A DNA stretch of 64,000 nucleotides. Origin: Ostrinia nubilalis. Lineage: Eukaryota; Arthropoda; Insecta; Lepidoptera; Crambidae. Shown here one piece after another: positions 35,149 through 47,500 of the stretch (position 1 is its first letter; every line of letters begins with the position of its first letter). The DNA is taken from NCBI RefSeq assembly GCF_963855985.1, contig NC_087092.1, positions 6,882,001 through 6,946,000 of the forward strand, given 5' to 3'. The notes beneath the pieces were generated by a model. That model worked only from the letters and a program-made list of their open reading frames with translations. It searched no databases and was not told where the DNA came from. A program made the position numbers and the translations under genes.

Positions 35149-37671
35149 ATGTAGAAAATTAAGAAGAATACTCAGCGCAAGACACATAAGGTTTGCAGTG
35201 ATAGCCACTACTGTATTGTTAATCATTCTTTTCGCTTACTATTGGGTTCGTTCGTCAACATCAACTAGATACCTAAAGTTACGGAGACAAATTACATATA
35301 AACCGTACAAACTCATCCGAGTGACGAACATACCGCTGAAACATGTGCCCCTGAATGAGATATACGATTACACGTCTGAAGATGACCGTTCGATAGACTT
35401 CGATGACCGACGGCAAAGTAAGTTGAAATTTTTTTGTACCTACTTATTGTGTCAACACAAAACAAACTCCTATAAAGTTGTCCTACTGAAGATTAAACTG
35501 CTGGAAACGGGACCTTTTGATCCCACAACTGGAACTCCTAAAGGATCTACATGTACCTGCACTGACCGCTAATTAAAACTCAACCAGGGAAGAGAGAGCG
35601 AGGGATGTGTTATTCATACAGCCCTCTCTCTCCTTTTCATTAGGCTGGATGATAACTAACAATAATTTGGGGAAGCCTATTTTCAGCAGTAGACGTCCTG
35701 TGGCTGATATGATGATGATGATAAAATGCGACGAGATTAGGTTACTCTAGATCTGTTTTTATTCCAGAATTCATGGTCGATACTCCTGGTTGCCAAATTC
35801 CTATAGCAATGGTCCGTTACGCCACAATTCTGCCTAAGAACGATGTATTGTGCGGCAGGCGAGCGGTGTTTCTAAGTAAACAGGACGATCAAAGCGTGCG
35901 GGTCCGAATCAAATCAAGGGTCATGAAGCTTTATCTTAAGACTTCAAAGTTCTATTGCTGCCACCGCTTCATTAAGAGATCATCTACCAAGGGCCGGGAA
36001 CATTTAGACGTTGAGTAAGTATTTACAGAAAGGGTCGGAAATATACCCAAAGGAGTGGAGTTTTAAGTCGAATTCATTTCTTACAGATACACAAATTGTA
36101 AAGAAATTCAGGATGGTGAAACGATTGAACTGGTCACAGATTTTGTAAATGTAAAATGTTTTGAATTTGACAAACAAAATAGAACCGCAGTTATTTACAG
36201 CGATGTTTATGCGTTTGCTAAAAGAATTGATGCTGCCCGAGATGTGAGAAATACCCGTGATAAAACAAAATACAATGTCCTGATGCTTGGAATGGATTCC
36301 ATGTCACTATCGCGGTTCGCACAGACAATGCCCCGAACTATTGGTTTCTTCCAAGATAATTTTTGGTTAGGTTTTAGAGGATATCATAAGGTACGGACCT
36401 ACTTAAACCTACTTTATTTTATTACCGTCCTTGAATATACCTACTCACTATCTTACATAATCGAAACTTTCCAGGTAGAGGAATCAAATTTCCCAAATTT
36501 TATGGTGGCGTTCACTGGCAAGAACTATTCAACAATATCTAGAATATGCTCCAAGAAGATGGACAAATGCAACAAACTTCTGATTTGGAGTAAATTCAAA
36601 GAATCTGGATATGTCACAGCTTATGGAGAGGATTACCTGCATTTACCAGATACGTTTAAAAAGCCTTTCGCGTTTCATCGCCCGCCCACTGATCACTACC
36701 TTAGGACCTTTTTCCTTCACGGTGAAACTATACACTACAAACGAAATTACTCTATTGTGTGCAACGAAAAGGCACCTTCTGGACAGCATTTATTAGATTT
36801 TGCGGTGGATTTTGCCACCACTTACAGACAATCCTCATTCTTCGGTGTATTTCGAATGAATTCCTACAGCCACGACCCGCTGCAGCATCCTCAATATGCG
36901 GATAAAATGTTCGAAAACTTCTTTAATCAGCTGTCTTACACAGGAGTCTTGGAAAACACATTTGTAATATTTTTCAGCGACCATGGACCTAGGTTTGGTA
37001 AATATCGTTTGCATGGGGAATCCTACTATGAGGATAGAATGCCAGCGCTTTTCATGTGGGTACCAAGCAGATTTAAGGGACAGCAATCACTGCTCTACAG
37101 GTCATCCGTTGCAAACGAATTTAAGTTGCTCACTCCATATGATTTGTATAATACGTTAGTTGCAATTCACGGCATATCCCATTCAGTCAATTACACTGGG
37201 GATTTTTCTGAAGGTTGCCCAAAATGCCGTAGTATTTTCAATGTTGTTAGCCTAAACCGTACTTGCGATGACGTCGGTATCCATATGAAGTGGTGTAGCT
37301 GCCATAGGTTATATCCCCTTGAGGTTCATGACTCCGAGGGCATTAAGAGCGTTCTTCATGCAGTGAAAGAAATAAAGATAATGGTTCAGAACTTCAGAAC
37401 TAAACCGTGTTGGTCGTGCCAAAATGTAAATCTTCAAAAGATTTTGAGGATTCACTTTTATTATAGTCACTTTACTTTATATTACGTGACAGCATTTTCT
37501 TTGACGCCTGGTAACATCACAGTGGAGGCTACCGTGTCTCGGAAGGACACGACCATGGAAATGGTAGGGACGGTTAGCGTGATCGAATCTCACAAAAGTG
37601 CAGCTAACTGCACCATTAACGTTACGGATAGAACTTTTTGTACTTGTCGTAAGAAAGCTGAATGTACTTAA
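35149..37671 (+). CDS. DUF229 membrane-anchored sulfatase-like protein (start exon missing)
   Basis: Exons 35149-35417, 35768-36014, 36087-36390 and 36475-37671 (stop TAA 37669-37671) splice in frame, giving about 671 visible residues. The N-terminus is Arg/Lys-rich (CRKLRRILSARHIRF) followed by a hydrophobic span (VIATTVLLIILFAYYWV): a type II signal anchor, with the catalytic domain outside the cytosol. Family signatures are FMVDTPGC, LMLGMDSMSLSRF (about residue 242, the alkaline-phosphatase-fold nucleophile region), NSYSHDP (about 404) and FFSDHGPRFG...GESYYEDRMP (about 441, metal-binding SDHG). The C-terminus has CxxC pairs (CPKC, CSC, CTC). DUF229 members are secretory or membrane proteins of the alkaline phosphatase/sulfatase fold; the substrate is unknown. 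The first exon starts in phase 2 behind an acceptor (TATTCCAG) and its frame has no ATG up to the stop at 35108, so an upstream exon must supply the start. A 84-nt intron (36391-36474) is stop-free. Confidence 0.88.
35650..35730 (+). mobile_element. RTE-type LINE 3' tail
   Basis: GGGGAAGCCTATTTTCAGCA, then GTAGACGTCCTGTGGCTGAT, then a GAT repeat: the standard 3' end of RTE-type LINEs in Lepidoptera. It lies inside the first visible intron of the DUF229 gene in sense orientation. Confidence 0.8.
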
Positions 37672-37947
37672 TACTTTATAGAGTTTTTTATATACCGATC
37701 TACCAAAAGAATTTAAATTGCTCTGAGGTAGACGACGCAAAAGGCAATACTACCACATACTACTAAGCATATTCTCGGTGTAAATTAATTTAGATAAGGC
37801 GGCCGGCGATACACACAAAACGAAAAAGTAGATAGCACGCTTGTTAACGGCATGTGCAAGTAACTGGGGCAATTTGGATACACTTGCATGTGTCCTTGCG
37901 ATTTGCGTACACCTCTTTTTACGTAGCTAAAAAAATAGACGTGTTAA

Positions 37948-37953
37948 AATAAA
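37948..37953 (+). terminator. candidate poly(A) signal of the DUF229 gene
   Basis: AATAAA about 277 nt after the stop codon. The next gene (SWEET) is convergent, ending at 38923, so both transcripts must terminate within 37672-38922. The rest of that spacer is AT-rich with no gene seen. Confidence 0.4.
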
Positions 37954-38922
37954 TTAAAGTCTTCCATTTAATATGTTTACGTTTATTAAAATATAAATAT
38001 ACCTTTTATTAACACAGTTCATAATTAGGGAAGTAGATACCATAATTTTGCCTGTTAAAGCACTTTTGTACCTAATTAAATTAATTATAATAAGTACTAA
38101 ATGTATACTTGCATTGTATACGAGTATGAGAGTTATCACATATCATTATAGATAATAATTTCAATATTCACAAATGTTATCTAACTCAAAATTAGGTCTA
38201 TTAAGTCTGTAGGTTAGCTTCTTCATGAAATAATAATAATAATATATTATTTGTAATAAACTGATTTAAATCTACATAAAATACTTATGATAATAATTTT
38301 GTACTTGAGCAACAATTAGTTTATTTTTACTTTTAGTATTGTCACAATAGGTAACAAAAAACACATTAGAATAAGGTAAAAAATACTTCAGTCATGACAT
38401 AAGTTTAGATCTTTATTATTGAGATTATTCAAAATATTTTTTCTTGATAGGCATGGCTCATAGGCATTCAAATATTTTAATAAAAAATATTTTAAATAAA
38501 AAAAACCTATTCTGCACTTAGTAAATAGTATAAGATATGCCAAGACTGTTTTTTTAATGTAATTACATGTAGCAAATAAATTTGTTTTTATAAACATAAT
38601 TATAATTGTTGCAACATTAAAATACACTCATTGAGTAAGTAATAGTTTTGCATCATGATTACATGAGCAGGAAACAGGATGTTATCATTTATCATAGTCA
38701 GTATAATATTATTACTTAACTAGTTTGGTATCTACATAGTAACTCTCTCAAATTTTAAAAATGCCTTTGAGTTCTTATTGAAATAAATACTTAATTTACT
38801 GAGAAAATGAGAAGGTTTAAATCAATACTGTAACAAAATTATGCTTAACATAAATAATATTTGCTAATTAAATACTTACACATGAGTTGGGAGGCACTGA
38901 CTGGCTGAACTGGTAGTTAAAT

Positions 38923-40484
38923 TTAAGCCAAAATGCTTTTACCCAAAATAGGAGATTGGGGTTTATTGGGGTACATCACAAATAGTGAAAGTTGAGCCAT
39001 TGCTAGAGCTGCTCCTATGAAGTTCGGCACCTGAAAAACAACAAAAACATTCTTCAAAACTAGGAATATACAACATGGCACAACAACTCAAATCCTTTAT
39101 TATTATGTACGCCATAATCAACCATATTAGTTTATCTCAAAGAAACTGTTTAAAAAGTTCATAAGAATTTTGTTGTAGCTTTTGAGTAGATTCTCAATTT
39201 AATTATTTATTGCTTTTAAATGACCTGACTAGAAGTCATAAAAATATACCAATTATACTGACCACCAAATATGTGTCATCTTGAATACAACCATACAGGA
39301 ACCACAGAAATGATACGAAAAATGACATAAGTATCATTGGAAATGGCAAGCATTCTGTACTCTTCACTTTTATGACGTAAAAAAGTTTACTCATCGGTGC
39401 GGCAATTGTTAACAGCGTTAGAGAGCATGCTAATAAACCTGGAAACAAATAATAAATTATTATATAATGTGTTCAATTGTATGTAACACAGTTATATGTT
39501 GCTAATTGACAAGTTTATTACTAGGAAGGAAGCAGTGTACCATTTTTATTAAGTAATATTATATTTCCTATATTAATTAGCTTTGTTTTATTTTATTACT
39601 TATTTTAATAACAATGTTTGTTTAATATTTTTATATGTACAATAAAAAAGATAAGTTAATACTAATTTTTGTCAGCATTCTATGTTATTAATAACTTTAT
39701 TATTATTAGAACTTACTTTTTATATAAAATATTATTCTTACCTAATCTACCAAGTAGTTTTTCACTGTCCTCTTCTGTGTAAGCATAAACTATTATAAAG
39801 AGCAAAAGACTAAGAATTACAAATATTTGCTTCAATAATGAGGACTTCTTGAATGTGAAAACATAAAACACAGCTGTGTATGATGCCATGAGAGTCACAC
39901 CTATAGCATTGACTAGTACTATTTTGTCGTCATGTTTTGTGAGACCATACAAAAGCCAAAAGCCAGCCCTGAAATAAAAATAAACATCCTTTAATAATTT
40001 AAAAACCTTTTTTTTCACTTGCTTAGAAGCTTGGTAATAGCAATAATACACTAGGAATAATAAATGACGAAAATTTATTTTTTTAGATGTAATAATTTAT
40101 TGTGAATTTTAACCTAAGAAATATTCTTGAAGATGGTTATTAAAAATTACACCACTACATTTTGATATCTCCTACAAATAGGTACCTATCGTAGAAAACC
40201 TTAGTTATTTGGCAAAACGAACGAAAAATATTTAAAAAATTCTTACGATAGGACACCACATAAAAAAGGCAGTGGAGTTGCCTCGGCTGTTGTTTTATTC
40301 ACCACATATTGCTTGCATACAAGGCTAAAATAAAAAGAACATTAAAATATGCGCAAACGAGGCCAAAATGTGTTTCAAACAATAGCTCAAATTTATTAGT
40401 TACGTACGTGCCGGACAGAAACTGTAAAATTGTAGTTATTACGGCTAAACTACTAATCAAATCCTTCAAATCTGATAAGTACAT
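38923..40484 (-). CDS. slv: SWEET sugar transporter (saliva type)
   Basis: Five exons on the minus strand: 40484-40408, 40324-40247, 39968-39742, 39438-39263, 39030-38923 (stop TAA 38925-38923). They join to 222 codons including the stop, the normal SWEET length. The product has two MtN3/saliva repeats of three membrane helices joined by a seventh. Repeat 1 includes PLPFLCGVLSAGFWLLYGL and IVLVNAIG; repeat 2 includes SLTLLTIAAPMSKL, ECLPFPMILMSF, FLWFLYG and VPNFIG. SWEETs are facilitative sugar uniporters of the plasma membrane or Golgi, and flies have a single gene, saliva. The start is the first ATG of an exon opening directly into helix 1 (LISSLAVITTILQFLSG). It is head to head with DEPDC5 and convergent with the DUF229 gene. 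Confidence 0.92.
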
Positions 40485-40968
40485 TGTTAATATTTAAATT
40501 TCAGTTGAAATGTACAAAGTCACCGTTAAATTGATTGGGTTATTATTTAATTTTATTGTGTATCATCTTTGTATTTTACTGCGATACACCGCTACAAAAA
40601 CAATTCGTTGACAGATTTGACACTAATGACACTGACAATGACATACGTCGTGTGGATGATTAACCGATTCTTTTCTTTTGCAGAAAAAGCAAAGGCTTTA
40701 CGCCACACTACACCACACAGACAAATGTTCAAAGAAATAAATTTAACTTTTTATAAATATAACTTGAAGAATATTGAAGGGAAATTGACTCTAAACATCG
40801 CCATCTTCATTGTCGTAATCAATGATCATCATGAACATCATCGTCTCATCAAAATCAAACCTCTAAAACATAAAACAAACAAATCCACAGGCAACAAAAG
40901 CGTACAATTTCTAAAAAAAAACGTGTCTCAGAGCCCCGATTACGGAAACTTTTAACGTTTCCAATCCA

Positions 40969-41137
40969 GAGCCCCGATTACGGTAATTTTTAACGTCTAC
41001 AATCCAGACACGCTTCATCGATTCTGCGATACGATTGGTCAAAACAGCTGACGTACGCTGTTGAACGACCAATCGTATCGCAGAATCGAGAAGCGTGTCT
41101 GGATTGGAGACGTTAAAAATTACCGTAATCGGGGCTC
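40969..41137. mobile_element. 169-bp near-perfect hairpin MITE
   Basis: Arms of about 80 bp begin GAGCCCCGATTACGGTAATT and end with its reverse complement. They differ by only a few bases (for example TCTACAATCC versus TCTCCAATCC in arm orientation). The loop is only a few bases (around 41050). A partial copy of the left end lies immediately upstream (40930-40967). No clear target duplication was seen. Confidence 0.85.
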
Positions 41138-41184
41138 AGGCAGGGCTGCCAGCTCTCACGTCGGTTCCATTCGGTTTACGATAC

Positions 41185-41262
41185 GAACTCGAGTCAGAGG
41201 GAATTCAACTCGAGTGGGTTCGAGTTACGCCCAACTCGAGTTAACCCGAGTTACCTACTCGT
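41185..41262. repeat. cluster of CTCGAG palindromes
   Basis: CTCGAG occurs at 41188, 41209 and 41235, with half-sites TTCGAGTT and CCCGAGTT between and after, all within about 75 bp. It lies about 310-390 bp before the DEPDC5 start codon. It may be a regulatory array or the end of a TE (AGTGATGGTCAACACGAG on the reverse strand looks hAT-like). Confidence 0.5.
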
Positions 41263-41575
41263 GTTGACCATCACTATTATAGATTATAAAAAAAATCCGC
41301 TGGCCTCAAGAATTTTTTTGGTTTTTGACTTTTGTTTTTGGTTCTTGGTTCTTGTTTCCTATGTATTACTTTTCTCTATGGTTCTTGACTTTTGAGCAGT
41401 GTTTGTTTGAGTCAGTGAAATCTACTAAAAATATTGTAAACCGAAAGAAAATAAACTTGTATTTTTACTGTGGTTCGTGTGTGTGTTTAAAAATGATTAA
41501 CTGTTTAAATTATACAAAAATATTTTCTGCTGATTCGATAATATTTTAAACATGGGAAATTATTAAAAATCTATC

Positions 41576-44500
41576 ATGAAATCGTTCAAGCTCATCGTGC
41601 ATCAGTCCAGCTTCAGCCGTAAGTATTTATTACATTATTCTTCTTAAAATATCCTTTTATGTTTAAGATTCCTCATAATACTTTTGTTACAGCTGTGGAT
41701 CTCATAATTAACCTAAAGGATTATCCAGGGTTGAAAGAAAAAGATATTGTAGAAATTTACCATCCTGAAAATGATTATCCACGTTTATTATTGCAAGTTA
41801 CAAAAGTGGATGTGCCTGGAAGAGGACGAGGTAAGTTTTTGCAGCATGCCAGTCATAAAAAAAGATATTTTTCTAATGTTCATGACTAATACAACATAAA
41901 TATTTTTTATAAAAATTGACAACTTGATTCTCAACCTTCCTGATAAATGATGATGTATGATAATCGATTCGAAATAATTTATATGAGTCACACAAAATAC
42001 CTCCATTATGAATATGAGGGTAGGAATATCCTTTACTATTATCAAAATAAGATGGTCGTAAACCCTATGTTTTTGTTTTTTAAATATTACATGATAAAAG
42101 ACCTTTACTCCCAATCAGAAATATTTATGTAAATAAATAAGACATGTCACATAATTTATTGTTAATTAAGTCATTAACAATGATGATAAGGTCTAAATCG
42201 TGGAGTAGTACTAATATATTTAACAGTCTATTATTGGATCTCTAATGGAATACCTAAACCATTACTTGACAATTTGTTTAAATATTATTACAAAGAACCT
42301 GTGTTGAAAATTTGACATGTAATGAATATTAAAAATTTATTCTTAGGGACCTACTATGAGAGTATAATTTTTAAATATTTTGGATCTTTGATATTTAAGT
42401 CATAGGATACATATTCCTTCATGCCTGAACAACTTTTTTATTCAGTCAATCTTAATATAGAGATTATTGATTATTTGTAGATACAATCAGTGTGGAACAG
42501 AGCATCGCGACCACATTCCAACTTAGGACCTTTGCCGATGTTTATGTTAATATCGTCAATGTCACTGAAGTGGCTCTGGACTCAGTGGAGCTCACATTCA
42601 AAGACCAGTACATGGGCAGATCTGAAATGTGGAGGTTGAAAAATCACTTGGTAAGGATTATGATTTATAGAGCACATTAAGCTAAACATTCTGGTGTCTG
42701 TTGAATTAGGTACTATTTGCAACAAAAATGTGTATTCTGATGTGCTGTCTGCCTACATAAAATATAGTGACGTACTACATAGTAATAGTAGTACTATGCA
42801 AGCAAATTGATTTTATCTAACAATAATTTTATCTATTGACAAACAATATTGGTAAATAAACAATGTCTTTGTGATTTCAGGTTAGCACTTGTGTGTATTT
42901 AAACAAAAAGATTGAATACTGTGGCGGAGCTATAAGATGCCAGGTATACGAGATGTGGTCACAAGGAGACCGAGTGGCTTGCGGGGTGATTACGGAAGAC
43001 ACAAAAATTGTATTCAGGTCATCCACTTCTATGGTCTATCTGTTTATTCAGATGTCATCCGAAATGTGGGATTTTGACATACATGGTGATTTATATTTTG
43101 AAAAAGCTGTTAATGGCTTTCTTGCTGATCTCTTTGCTAAATGGAAGGTATGTCTAAGCAAATAATCTCTTCATATATTTTTGCAGCTCTAATAATTACA
43201 GGATTTATCTATAAATAATTTTTGAAATATTGTTTACAGAAAAATGGAAGTAACCATGAAGTTACCATAGTACTGTTCTCTAGAACATTTTATAAGGCCA
43301 AGTCTTTAGAAGAATTTCCTCAGCATATGAAAGAGTGTTTACAAAAAGACTATAGGGGGAGGTTCTATGAAGACTTTTACAGGTATACATAAATTTTATC
43401 TATAGTACAGTATGTATTAAAAGCTAACTAATCTTGCATATAAAGTTCAAAAAATATGTATTTGAAAAAATCTTTTTAGAGTGGCAGTACAAAATGAGAG
43501 GTATGAAGACTGGTCAAATGTTCTACTGCAGTTACGAAGACTGTTCACAGATTATCAAAAGATAGTTCTACAATATCACGAAAGACCCAACATGGAAATC
43601 CCCACGGCAATCAATTCCACTGCTGCCCAAGGGAACTTTTTAGAAGTCCTCAATATGAGTTTAAATGGCAAGTAATTGTAGATGTATTTTTCTGATATTT
43701 ACGGTATGCGAATGGAAATGTTTCAGTTGATAATATAATTAATAGACCCATTATTATTATCATTAATTTTCAACCGACTTCTATTCTACTTTCTTATGGA
43801 TGGCAGTTATAAAGTTGAAACAATGATAATGATTTATAGTACCAATTAAAGTGATTACACAAACATATGAGAAAAATAAAGTGCAAAATTGCACTCAATT
43901 CCGTCAAATATATCTGTCCGCATTCTGTATATGATTCATGCCAGTAAATGAGACCCCTTCCTTCCCAGTCATATAAATTAATATTGCTTTTACAATTTCA
44001 GTGTTTGAAAAGCACTATCTGGACAGATGTTTCGACAGAACGGGACAGTTGAGCGTGGTCATAACCCCAGGCGTCGGAGTTTTCGAAGTCGACAGGGAAC
44101 TGACCAACGTCACCAAGCAACGAATCATAGATAACGGAGTCGGAAGCGACTTGGTTTGCGTCGGCGAACAACCGCTACACGCGGTCCCGCTCCTCAAATT
44201 CCACAACAAAGACAACAACCTCAATTCCATAGACGACTACTCTATGCCCCATTGGATCAACTTGTCTTTTTATTCCACGAACAAAAAGGTCGCATATTCA
44301 AACTTCATTCCGAGAATCAAATTGCCCCCGCGGAAAAGCCAGGAGCCTCTGAAGAAAATGTATGAGGATGAACGCAAAGGGAAACTGGTGAAGGAAGACG
44401 AGTACATGCACAACTCGATATTTGACTACGATGCGTATGACGCTCAAGTATTTCAATTGCCGCCGGCTCACAGCACTTGGTAATAATTTGATGATGGTTT

Positions 44501-47500
44501 AATAATTTTATTATACTTGCTAAAATCATTGTTGTTTACCCATAGCGAAATGTGTTTGTACTATATTAGTTAGATTCATAAAATACAATAATAAATAACC
44601 AAGACCAACCAAATATTACGAATGTACATACATAATTTCTGAACACCGCTTTGGAGTGCGTGCCATCGCTAGTAGAAGCTACATTTTATGTTAGTACCAC
44701 TATCTCATGCATTTGAATTCTGCCGCTGTATTTCCCAGTGTTAGGCTAAGAACTCACGGCGCGATTTTCACCCGCGCCCGCGGCGGTTGTGGTATTGCGG
44801 TTTTATTTCAAAAGTCACGGGAGCGGTTATTTGCGCGGTTATTCTAAGAATTTTCACCCGCTCTAAGTCACTGGTACAAAATGGTCGCCCGCCGATCAAG
44901 CGCAGAGCGCGTGGGCGAAAACCGCCGAGACTGCGGTTACCGCGGCCCGCGAGATTCTACTAGTCGCCCGCCGGTGTCGCGGGACCCGCATACAACCGTG
45001 CCCGCTGCTGGCGCAAACCGCGTCGTGAGTTGTGCATTAGTTTTTACATAAGTATTTGCATTCTACAGAAGCTGCGGGCCCGCAACCGCCGCGGGCGCGG
45101 GTTAAAATCGCACCATGAGTTCTTAGCCTTATACGCCTTGAAGCACCGTTCGTTGCGATTAAATATCGCTCTGGGCGCACAAACAAAGGCTAGATAATTG
45201 CCACAGATTATGATTTCCAAGTGTACGAAAACCTGATTGGTCACTCAGGCGTTTATGCTTGCAACGGTTTGAGGCAACAAACCAAAAAAAGGAACAATAC
45301 TATAATTGCATCAGCACTCGTATATTTGTTTACATGTTTCACTGTTTACATTTCAGTGTACAAAAAGTGAATAGAACGAAGAAGACGTCTGTGGCAGGCT
45401 TGGAGGGAATAAACAGAAGGAGCCCTCCCGCTTCACACCACAGGAAAATGTCCGACCCGGACATACATCACAGTTTAGGGGACATGTTGACGATTAGTGC
45501 AAGTAAGCATCTACAATAACTTGAATAAGGCTTATTCGTAAATATAAATATACAACATGGAACTTATAATTTGTATCACACACAATAGTAATTTAGCAAA
45601 ACTGTTTGAACTGTATAGTTACACTAGATGTGTCAGCGACTTTTCTTCGCAAACAACTTTCATGATGCTCTGCTCAGTGGCGTAACTATACCATCCGAGG
45701 CCCGTGGCAAATGCTGTGCGTGCGTGGGGCCCTATATTATTATAGTACAGATGTATGTATGAGATTAAAACAATTTGTATGTTTACCTTGAAAACAAATA
45801 AAACTTATTTATAACTTAAACAGAATTTTTGGTTCCAGACAAGCCAGCCGCATACGATTCCAGCAGCGACGTGCCTGACTCCCCGCTGGCTTCGAACCGG
45901 CTATCCCCGAGGAGTTCTATCTCGTCACATAAGCCGGTTATCCGGACCGGTCGTGCACTGATCAATCCGTTCGACCCCTCTCACGTTACTGTCAAACTGA
46001 CCAGTAACAGACGAAGATGGACGCATATATTCCCTAAAGGTATTGTGATTTCAGTAGTTTATCGTCATCATTCAATTACGAAATATGTATGTTTGGATTT
46101 AGGAAATATCATAAAAATCTTTATTATGTCTTCAAATATGTACGCGTATTACAAATTCTTGTTTGTTAATTATTGTTCTCTGAGTATGAACCCTTTATGA
46201 GTGTCATATACTCTCTCTCGCTCTACTCATTTAGCAAGTCTTACTATTTTAACAATCGCTCTCATCCAGGTCCCACGGGAGTGCTGATACAACAGCACCA
46301 CTACCAAGCGCGACCTGCCGGAGAACCGACCTCCAGGCCTGACCACCTTCGGGAGCCCAAGGAGAACGGATCGTCCATCGGGAACAATCACCCTATATAC
46401 CAAGTTGATGGTGAGCATTGAAAACAAAATAATTTAAATAGACTTCTATATTAGATAAGAAATCTGTTTTCAGGTGTCAGGTGTCAGGGTTGAATATTTT
46501 ATTTATAACTCTGGTAACATAACTGACTTACTTTTTATCACTCGTATTTATAAATATTAAAGGTGAATTCGACCAAACAATAGTAAATAATATTAATCTC
46601 AGAATAAATCGTCAGTTTTGAATATTTCCCATACTGAAGCTGTAAAGGTGCCAGTTATACCAGGAGTTATTCTCGGATAAAATATTGGTCGAATCGGGCC
46701 TTAGAAGTATTATTATTATTGATTTTAAGTATGTTAAGTAAAGAAACAAAACAGTGATTTTCTAGAATAAGGGTAAATTTTTTCTTGTCTTACTGTAACT
46801 AGACACCTTTGGTACCAGTACACGGTGGTCCCGCGTCTATGTAACAGCGGTCAAAAGTGGAAAACTTCCTAACATAATAAAATACTTTGTGAAACATTGT
46901 ATAATATTATATTATTCTACTGAAATTAAAGTAATACACTCTTTGGGTAAAGAAGACTTCCTTTTTTTAGGCAAATTTCGCAAACCAGTGATATAAGGAT
47001 CGCTTAACCAGTCAGAATGTCTATTTTTGAAAACTTTTGTAGACTGAGATGCTTTTTTAAAATACACACAATTTTTTTACACTCTTATTTTCTAAATTCT
47101 TCATGTCAATATTTTTCTCATCACTAGCTAAATGATAACTTTAGATACTAGTACACAAGACGAGACTTTTCAGCATTCGTGACTTTTGTAACATTCCATT
47201 GCTCAAATACAAACAATCTTGAAAACGAGCAATGAATTTCTTAGCCTAGAACAGAAAAATAAATTGTTTTGGATTTCAAAACTAAGTTAATAATGCAACT
47301 TTGGACCTCTACTGTCAAGACCTTTGGTACTCTTGGGTGAAATTGCATACAAAATATAATAAAGCGTATTGTCAGCTAACAAATGACGTATAAATTGTTA
47401 CGGGGCACGACGGGGAACTAAACTAAAAGTCTAAAAATATTCAATGAATTATCAATTATTTTCATCATATTTGACATGTTAATACCTGCCATATAACTTT

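Larger units (their letters stand above)
40485..41575. promoter_or_regulatory. shared head-to-head promoter region of slv and DEPDC5
   Basis: The 1091 bp between the two divergent start codons must contain the start sites of both genes. It holds a 169-bp hairpin element, a second partial copy of that element's end at 40929-40967, and a CTCGAG cluster. No TATA box is obvious. The long plus-strand frame at 40569-40955 starts with TTG and looks spurious. Confidence 0.55.

Noticed and set aside
35198..35572. GTG-started 124-aa protein
   Set aside because: The frame is the DUF229 signal-anchor exon read through its donor at 35418 into the intron.
40569..40955. 128-codon plus-strand frame as a gene
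   Set aside because: It begins with TTG, has low-complexity composition, overlaps the shared promoter region and runs into a repeat.
45824..45838. Alternative acceptor 15 nt upstream for the DEPDC5 exon at 45839
   Set aside because: AACAG/AATTTT is in frame and possible, but its pyrimidine tract is weak compared with TTTTTGGTTCCAG. It may be a minor alternative site.
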